Below, in pieces: positions 59,283-64,000 of a stretch of DNA of 64,000 nucleotides; position 1 is the first letter of the stretch, and each line of letters starts with the position of its first letter. The DNA is taken from NCBI GenBank assembly GCA_050847315.1, contig CP193791.1; one strand, given 5' to 3'. Under the pieces are notes generated by a model that was not told the DNA's origin, made no database searches, and saw nothing but the letters and a program-made list of their open reading frames with translations. This stretch comes from Cedecea sp000277545. Its GTDB lineage: Bacteria; Pseudomonadota; Gammaproteobacteria; Enterobacterales; Enterobacteriaceae. Made by a program: the position numbers and the translations under genes.

Positions 59283-60338
59283 ATGAAAAAGACAGCTATC
59301 GCGATTGCAGTGGCACTGGCTGGCTTCGCTACCGTAGCGCAGGCCGCACCGAAAGATAACACCTGGTATGCAGGTGGTAAACTGGGCTGGTCTCAGTTCC
59401 ACGATACCGGCTGGTATAACAAGGACCTGCAAAACAACGGTAACACCCACGAAAGCCAGCTGGGCGCTGGTGCCTTCGGTGGTTATCAGGTTAACCCGTA
59501 CGTTGGTTTTGAAATGGGTTACGACTGGCTTGGCCGTATGCCTTACAAAGGCAGCGTAACTAGCGGTGCCTTCAAAGCTCAGGGCGTACAGCTGACCACT
59601 AAACTGGGTTACCCAATCACTGACGACCTGGACATCTACACCCGTCTGGGCGGCATGGTATGGCGTGCAGACTCTACAAACACCATCGCTGGTAAAAACC
59701 ACGACACCGGTGTTTCCCCAGTATTCGCTGGTGGTGTTGAGTGGGCAGTTACCCGTGACATCGCTACCCGTCTGGAATACCAGTGGGTTAACAACATCGG
59801 TGATGCACAGACCGTTGGCGTTCGTCCTGACAACGGCATGCTGAGCGTAGGTGTTTCCTACCGCTTTGGCCAGCAGGAAGAAGCTGCACCAGTTGTAGCT
59901 CCGGCTCCAGCTCCAGCTCCTGAAGTACAGACCAAACACTTCACTCTGAAGTCTGACGTCCTGTTCAACTTCAACAAAGCAACCCTGAAACCAGAAGGTC
60001 AGCAGGCACTGGATCAGCTGTACACCCAGCTGAGCAACCTGGATCCTAAAGATGGTTCCGTTGTTGTTCTGGGCTACACCGACCGTATCGGTTCCGAGCA
60101 GTACAACCTGAAACTGTCTGAAAAACGTGCACAGAGCGTTGTTGATTACCTGATCTCTAAAGGTATCCCAGCGAACAAAATCTCTCCACGTGGCATGGGC
60201 AAAGCTAACCCAGTTACCGGCAACACCTGTGACAAAGTAGCGCCTAAAGCTAAACTGATCGACTGCCTGGCTCCAGATCGTCGCGTTGAGATCGAAGTTA
60301 AAGGTATCAAAGAAGTTGTAACTCAGCCTGCGGCATAA
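59283..60338 (+). CDS. ompA: OmpA, outer-membrane porin/structural protein
   Basis: 351 residues (E. coli 346) from ATG 59283, after GAGGCGC; the frame open from 59259 includes the leader. Signal peptide AIAIAVALAGFATVAQA. Eight-stranded barrel (residues about 22-190) with surface loops somewhat different from E. coli, a Pro-Ala hinge (VVAPAPAPAPAPEVQT region), and the C-terminal peptidoglycan-binding domain with NFNKATLKPEGQ and the disulfide Cys pair in TGNTCDKV / KLIDCLAPDR. Codon use is strongly biased, as expected of a highly expressed gene. Confidence 0.97.
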   Translation: MKKTAIAIAVALAGFATVAQAAPKDNTWYAGGKLGWSQFHDTGWYNKDLQNNGNTHESQLGAGAFGGYQVNPYVGFEMGYDWLGRMPYKGSVTSGAFKAQGVQLTTKLGYPITDDLDIYTRLGGMVWRADSTNTIAGKNHDTGVSPVFAGGVEWAVTRDIATRLEYQWVNNIGDAQTVGVRPDNGMLSVGVSYRFGQQEEAAPVVAPAPAPAPEVQTKHFTLKSDVLFNFNKATLKPEGQQALDQLYTQLSNLDPKDGSVVVLGYTDRIGSEQYNLKLSEKRAQSVVDYLISKGIPANKISPRGMGKANPVTGNTCDKVAPKAKLIDCLAPDRRVEIEVKGIKEVVTQPAA

Positions 60339-60360
60339 GTTACCCTTCCTTGAACAAAAA

Positions 60361-60382
60361 CCCCGCCATGGCGGGGTTTTTT
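60361..60382 (+). terminator. ompA terminator
   Basis: Perfect palindrome CCCCGCCATGGCGGGG followed by six T, preceded by AAAAA; 23 bases after the ompA stop. Confidence 0.9.
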
Positions 60383-60429
60383 ATTGTCTGAGACTTCGCG
60401 ATGGCGAGGTCGTGCACGCTTTCAGTGCT

Positions 60430-60882
60430 TTATTTTTTACCGAGCATAGCCTGCAGATCCTGCTTAAGCGTCGACATCTTGCTTTCCACCTTCTCTTTGC
60501 GCTCCGCATCTTCAATCAGCTGAACAACCGTTTCCGAAAGCGTATTGCCGCGACGTTGAGCAAGCCCGGCCAGACGTTGCCAGACAAGATATTCCAGATC
60601 GATGGATTTCTTGCGGGTATGCTGGTGCTCAGCGTTAAAATGCCTTTTACGCCGTGCACGAATCGTTTGCTTCATGCGGTTATGCAGCGCCGGGTTCATA
60701 TGCTGATCAATCCAGCTCTGAACCAGAACCGGCACATTCTCCAGCGTCAGGAGCTGCTCTACCGCCTCTTGGGCTGCGCTGGCCTCAATGTATCGCGTGA
60801 TCAATTCCCCTTCGCGATGCTTCTTAACCAGATACTTCCACTTCCAGCCGCTCTCGAGATTTTCCAACTGTTGATATTTCAT
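60430..60882 (-). CDS. matP: MatP, Ter macrodomain organizer
   Basis: Binds matS sites and condenses the replication terminus region; works with ZapB. 150 residues, E. coli length. Four-helix N-terminal bundle followed by the ribbon-helix-helix (HTRKKSIDLEYLVWQRLAGL) and a coiled-coil tail (DAERKEKVESKMSTLKQDLQ). Divergent from lonH. Conserved location between ompA and lonH. Confidence 0.95.
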   Translation of the reverse strand: MKYQQLENLESGWKWKYLVKKHREGELITRYIEASAAQEAVEQLLTLENVPVLVQSWIDQHMNPALHNRMKQTIRARRKRHFNAEHQHTRKKSIDLEYLVWQRLAGLAQRRGNTLSETVVQLIEDAERKEKVESKMSTLKQDLQAMLGKK

Positions 60883-61058
60883 TGTGATCTCAGTGTGACC
60901 GTGTAACTTAGTTCAGAATAACAGTTTTTCCGCCATTCGCTGAACTGAAAATCAAAGCTGTGAGAGGGATAAAACTGTGTTACTGCTTTATCCGTGTGCT
61001 ACCCGAGCGATTCTTGTATAATCGCGCCTTTGACATCTCATTAAAAAATATAGCGACT

Positions 61059-62813
61059 TTGACGACTAATCGACTTGACTGGCGTGCCCTGGTGCCTGAT
61101 ACCGAAAACTATCAGGAAATTTTTGCACAGCCTTATGATACCGACTCCGCCCCTCTTTCTGCGGTTCAACCTCGTTTAGTTTACGGGATTGAGCAACTCA
61201 ACCTTTCCGTTTCTTCCGTCGATCTAATGCTGATAAAAGCCCCGGAAGAACAAGAGTATCTGGATCTTATCGCCGCGGCCGTTGAAGCATCCCATGATGA
61301 AGCCGAAGAAATCATCGGCGGACATTATCTCATTGAAGGTAATCGGGTCACCCTGCGCCCGGCCGGGAACGCTGACGATAACTTTGCGTCCAGCGGAGAA
61401 GTTATTGCCGCTGACTGGGTTGAACCGGAGCAACTGTTCGGCTGCGTGCGGCAGTTTGCGGGCGAGGTGTCGTTGGAGCCCGGCCTGATCCATCGCGTGA
61501 ACGGCGGCGTCCTGGTGCTGTCGATGCGTAGCGTCCTTGCCCAGCCGCTGCTGTGGCTACGCCTGAAACAAATCATGACTCAGGGGCGTTTCGACTGGAT
61601 TTCACCTGACGAAACTCGTCCGCTGCCGGTAAAAATTCCGTCATTAGCGTTGGATTTCAAACTGGTCCTGGTTGGCGAGCGCGACTCGCTGGCCGATTTC
61701 CAAGAAATGGAGATGGATCTGGCTGCAGCCGCTATCTACAGTGAATTTGAAGACAATCTGCAAATTGCTTCTGCCGATGAAATGGCGCTTTGGTGTCAGT
61801 GGATCTATGCCATCGCCGCTGAGAAGTCATTGCCAACACCTGCAGCCGATGCCTGGCAACCGCTGATTCGTGAGGCCGTCCGCTACACGGGCGATCAGGA
61901 AATGCTGCCACTCTGCCCTTCCTGGATTTCACGCCAGCTGCGTGAAGTCGCGCCGTTTACCGAAGCAGACAGCTTTAACGCCGAACAACTCCAACAAATG
62001 CTCGAACAGCGTGAATGGCGCGAAGGTTTCCTGGCCGAGCGCATGCAGGATGAAATCCTGATGGAGCAAATCCTGATTGAAACCGAAGGCGAAATGATCG
62101 GCCAGATTAACGCGCTGTCGGTCATTGAATTCCCGGGTCATCCACGGGCGTTTGGTGAACCTTCCCGTATCAGTTGCGTGGTTCACGTCGGTGATGGGGA
62201 GTTTACGGACGTAGAGCGCAAGGCAGAACTCGGCGGTAACATTCACGCCAAAGGGATGATGATCATGCAGGCATTTCTGATGTCAGAGCTGCAGCTTGAC
62301 CAGCAAATCCCGTTTTCGGCGTCCCTTACCTTCGAGCAATCCTACAGCGAAGTTGACGGCGACAGCGCCTCCATGGCTGAGCTTTGCGCCCTGATAAGTG
62401 CCCTGGCTAACGTCCCTATTTATCAGCACATTGCGATCACCGGCTCTGTGGATCAGTTCGGCCGTGTACAGCCCGTTGGCGGGCTGAATGAAAAAGTGGA
62501 AGGTTTCTTCCGCATTTGTCAGCAGCGTGAGTTTAGCGGTGCCCAGGGTGTTATTATTCCTCTGGCGAACGTACGTCACCTGTCGCTGCATAAAGATGTA
62601 CTGGAGGCCGTCGAGCAAAATAAATTCTCGATTTGGGCAATTGACGACGTGGCTGATGCCCTGCCGTTATTGACCAATCTCCCGTGGGATGGCGAAGGGC
62701 AAAACACCCTGATGCGTGCGGTGCAGGAGCGTATTGCTCAGGCCTCGGCGCCGGATGTTCGCCAGCGCTTTCCGTGGCCGCTACGCTGGCTCAACTGGTT
62801 CAACCACAACTGA
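61059..62813 (+). CDS. ycbZ: LonH (YcbZ), Lon-like protease without ATPase motifs
   Basis: Putative ATP-independent Lon-family protease. 584 residues from TTG 61059 (E. coli 586, also read from a TTG-type start); an upstream in-frame ATG at 60960 would add 33 unsupported residues that run through the promoter. No Walker A/B motif. The C-terminal Lon domain carries catalytic Ser in VDGDSASMAELCAL near 465 and Lys in GGLNEKVEGFFRI near 509. Divergent from matP, upstream of fabA. Confidence 0.92.
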   Translation: MTTNRLDWRALVPDTENYQEIFAQPYDTDSAPLSAVQPRLVYGIEQLNLSVSSVDLMLIKAPEEQEYLDLIAAAVEASHDEAEEIIGGHYLIEGNRVTLRPAGNADDNFASSGEVIAADWVEPEQLFGCVRQFAGEVSLEPGLIHRVNGGVLVLSMRSVLAQPLLWLRLKQIMTQGRFDWISPDETRPLPVKIPSLALDFKLVLVGERDSLADFQEMEMDLAAAAIYSEFEDNLQIASADEMALWCQWIYAIAAEKSLPTPAADAWQPLIREAVRYTGDQEMLPLCPSWISRQLREVAPFTEADSFNAEQLQQMLEQREWREGFLAERMQDEILMEQILIETEGEMIGQINALSVIEFPGHPRAFGEPSRISCVVHVGDGEFTDVERKAELGGNIHAKGMMIMQAFLMSELQLDQQIPFSASLTFEQSYSEVDGDSASMAELCALISALANVPIYQHIAITGSVDQFGRVQPVGGLNEKVEGFFRICQQREFSGAQGVIIPLANVRHLSLHKDVLEAVEQNKFSIWAIDDVADALPLLTNLPWDGEGQNTLMRAVQERIAQASAPDVRQRFPWPLRWLNWFNHN

Positions 62814-62825
62814 TCGGACTTGTTG

Positions 62826-62843
62826 AGCGTACACGTGTTAGCT
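62826..62843 (+). promoter_or_regulatory. FabR-like site upstream of fabA
   Basis: AGCGTACACGTGTTAGCT, the same element as in front of E. coli fabA, where FabR binds to control unsaturated fatty acid synthesis. It lies 38-55 bases before the fabA start. Confidence 0.7.
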
Positions 62844-62881
62844 AACCTGCGTGCTTCATTATAAAAAGGCTTACTGTAGAC

Positions 62882-63400
62882 ATGGTAGATAAACGCGAAT
62901 CCTATACGAAAGAAGATCTTCTTGCCTCAGGGCGTGGCGAACTGTTTGGGGCTGAAGGCCCGCAGCTGCCTGCACCTTCCATGCTGATGATGGACCGCGT
63001 AGTCAAGATGACCGAGGACGGCGGTAACTTTGATAAAGGTTACGTGGAAGCCGAGCTGGATATTAACCCTGACCTGTGGTTCTTTGGTTGCCACTTTATT
63101 GGTGACCCGGTGATGCCTGGCTGTCTGGGGCTTGATGCCATGTGGCAGTTGGTTGGTTTCTACCTCGGCTGGCTCGGTGGCGAAGGCAAAGGCCGCGCGC
63201 TGGGCGTGGGCGAAGTGAAATTTACCGGTCAGGTTCTTCCTACCGCGAAGAAAGTTACCTACCGCATTCACTTCAAACGCGTTGTGAATCGCCGCCTGAT
63301 CATGGGCCTGGCTGACGGTGAAGTACTGGTTGATGGCCGTGTGATCTACACCGCAACCGACCTGAAAGTGGGTCTTTTCAAAGACACGTCTGCTTTCTAA
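62882..63400 (+). CDS. fabA: FabA, 3-hydroxydecanoyl-ACP dehydratase/isomerase
   Basis: Introduces the cis double bond for unsaturated fatty acids. 172 residues, E. coli length. Hot-dog fold with catalytic His71 in FFGCHFIGDPVMPG and Asp85 in CLGLDAMWQL (H70/D84 when Met is not counted). Terminator follows at 63427. Confidence 0.97.
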   Translation: MVDKRESYTKEDLLASGRGELFGAEGPQLPAPSMLMMDRVVKMTEDGGNFDKGYVEAELDINPDLWFFGCHFIGDPVMPGCLGLDAMWQLVGFYLGWLGGEGKGRALGVGEVKFTGQVLPTAKKVTYRIHFKRVVNRRLIMGLADGEVLVDGRVIYTATDLKVGLFKDTSAF

Positions 63401-63426
63401 TACCGTTTCATCTGGCTTTACCTCGA

Positions 63427-63458
63427 AAGCATCCATTGTTCGCAGTGGGTGCTTTTTT
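63427..63458 (+). terminator. fabA terminator
   Basis: AAGCATCCA and TGGGTGCTT stem (one G-T pair) with an 10-base loop, followed by TTTT. Confidence 0.75.
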
Positions 63459-63632
63459 GTTTCTATCGCCCGCCTGAATGATGCTTTCTTGCCGTGGTTT
63501 TTATGGCGTTAATTGCTTAAACAACGTTCGAAATCACAAATTGTGAAGATAAAAAACGCCCCCTCTTGCCTGGAAAACGTTATGCGTTATGTTGATTTTT
63601 AGTTTCTCAAATGTAACTAGAGGTTAACAATA

Positions 63633-64000
63633 ATGTCGAATAAGTTACGTATATCTTGCCTTGCTTCTGCCGTGCTGCTCTCTACCTCTGCATTTTCTGC
63701 TGTGCCTCAGGGCTATCCGGCGGATTATCAAAAAATCATCGATGCCGCGACCAAAGAAGGCAAAGTGGTGCTCTACTCCACCACCGACACCAAAACCGCG
63801 GCCCCGCTTATTCAGGGCTTTGAGGCCGCATATCCGGGCATCAAAGTAGAATATAACGACATGAACAGCACCGAGCTGTACAACCGTTATATCAGCGAAC
63901 AGGCCGCCGGCGGTACCAGCGGTGACGTGGTCTGGAGTTCTTCCATGGACACGGCATTAAAGCTCGCCACCGACTATGCCCAGGAATACAAATCCCCGGA
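63633..64000 (+). CDS. Iron(III)-type ABC transporter periplasmic binding protein (3' end outside window)
   Basis: 122 residues are visible from ATG 63633 and the frame is open at the window end. Signal peptide LASAVLLSTSAFS-AVP. The mature start YPADYQKIIDAATKEGKVVL and YSTTDTKTAAPLIQGFEAAY match the FbpA/AfuA class of ferric or phosphonate-type binding proteins; SSSMDTALKLATDYAQEY follows. Upstream TAACTAGAGG acts as ribosome-binding site. Permease and ATPase genes would lie beyond 64000. E. coli has rmf at this position. The substrate cannot be fixed from this fragment. Confidence 0.75.
   Translation, partial: MSNKLRISCLASAVLLSTSAFSAVPQGYPADYQKIIDAATKEGKVVLYSTTDTKTAAPLIQGFEAAYPGIKVEYNDMNSTELYNRYISEQAAGGTSGDVVWSSSMDTALKLATDYAQEYKSP

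Noticed and set aside
1..64000. CRISPR arrays, complete insertion sequences, rRNA genes, replication origin
   Set aside because: No regularly spaced short repeats, no transposase frames with terminal inverted repeats, and no rRNA or origin-like DnaA box cluster were seen.

Overview
This window is chromosomal DNA from a member of the Enterobacteriaceae. Its backbone is nearly colinear with the E. coli K-12 interval running from the curli genes to fabA: csgDEFG, ycdZ-ycdY-ycdX-ghrA, serX, phoH, efeBOU, putP/putA, rutR, ymdF, wrbA-yccJ-agp, serT, yccA-tusE-yccX-rlmI-hspQ-yccU-csgI-mgsA-helD-yccF-yccS-sxy-sulA-ompA-matP-lonH-fabA. Most backbone proteins have E. coli-like lengths. The accessory content differs from E. 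coli, so this is another genus of the family; I cannot name the genus from sequence alone.

Layout. 1-5.1 kb: curli secretion genes (csgD cut by the window edge) and the ycdZ/ycdY/ycdX/ghrA group. 5.3-6.8 kb: two identical tRNA-Ser(GGA) genes, each followed by two ~182-bp repeats that end in a copy of the tRNA 3' end, with a broken outer-membrane efflux gene between them. 6.8-13.3 kb: a Nudix hydrolase, a ygbA-type gene behind a good NsrR-like box, and the complete chitobiose operon chbBCARFG. 13.3-18.2 kb: phoH and the Fur-type ferrous iron system efeUOB with an intact efeU. 18.2-24.5 kb: putP/putA with PutA-type operators and a tandem hairpin-rich repeat behind putP. 24.6-29.4 kb: an LprI-like gene, rutR (without the rut operon), a DMT exporter, ymdF, wrbA, a frameshifted yccJ, and agp.

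29.5-43.1 kb is the main accessory block. It holds a subclass B3-like metallo-beta-lactamase with RQK metal-site substitutions and a divergent LysR regulator; an HxlR regulator with an SDR oxidoreductase; a six-gene putative zinc-starvation operon (folE2, gamma-carbonic anhydrase, FecBCD-like ABC importer, second dihydroorotase) behind a Zur-like palindrome; a lone mtnB behind MetJ-like boxes; and an AT-rich cluster of a two-component system, a MipA/OmpV porin-like protein and a RamA/MarA-like regulator. 43.2-45.8 kb is a decayed integrative element in serT, bounded by an 85-bp direct repeat and carrying an integrase tail, a GNAT gene and a YoaK-like microprotein.

45.9-63.4 kb returns to conserved backbone, preceded by an orphan OppA-like binding protein. 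SulA has a perfect LexA box, ompA has its long leader, and fabA has a FabR-like site. The window ends inside an iron-type ABC binding protein gene located where E. coli has rmf.
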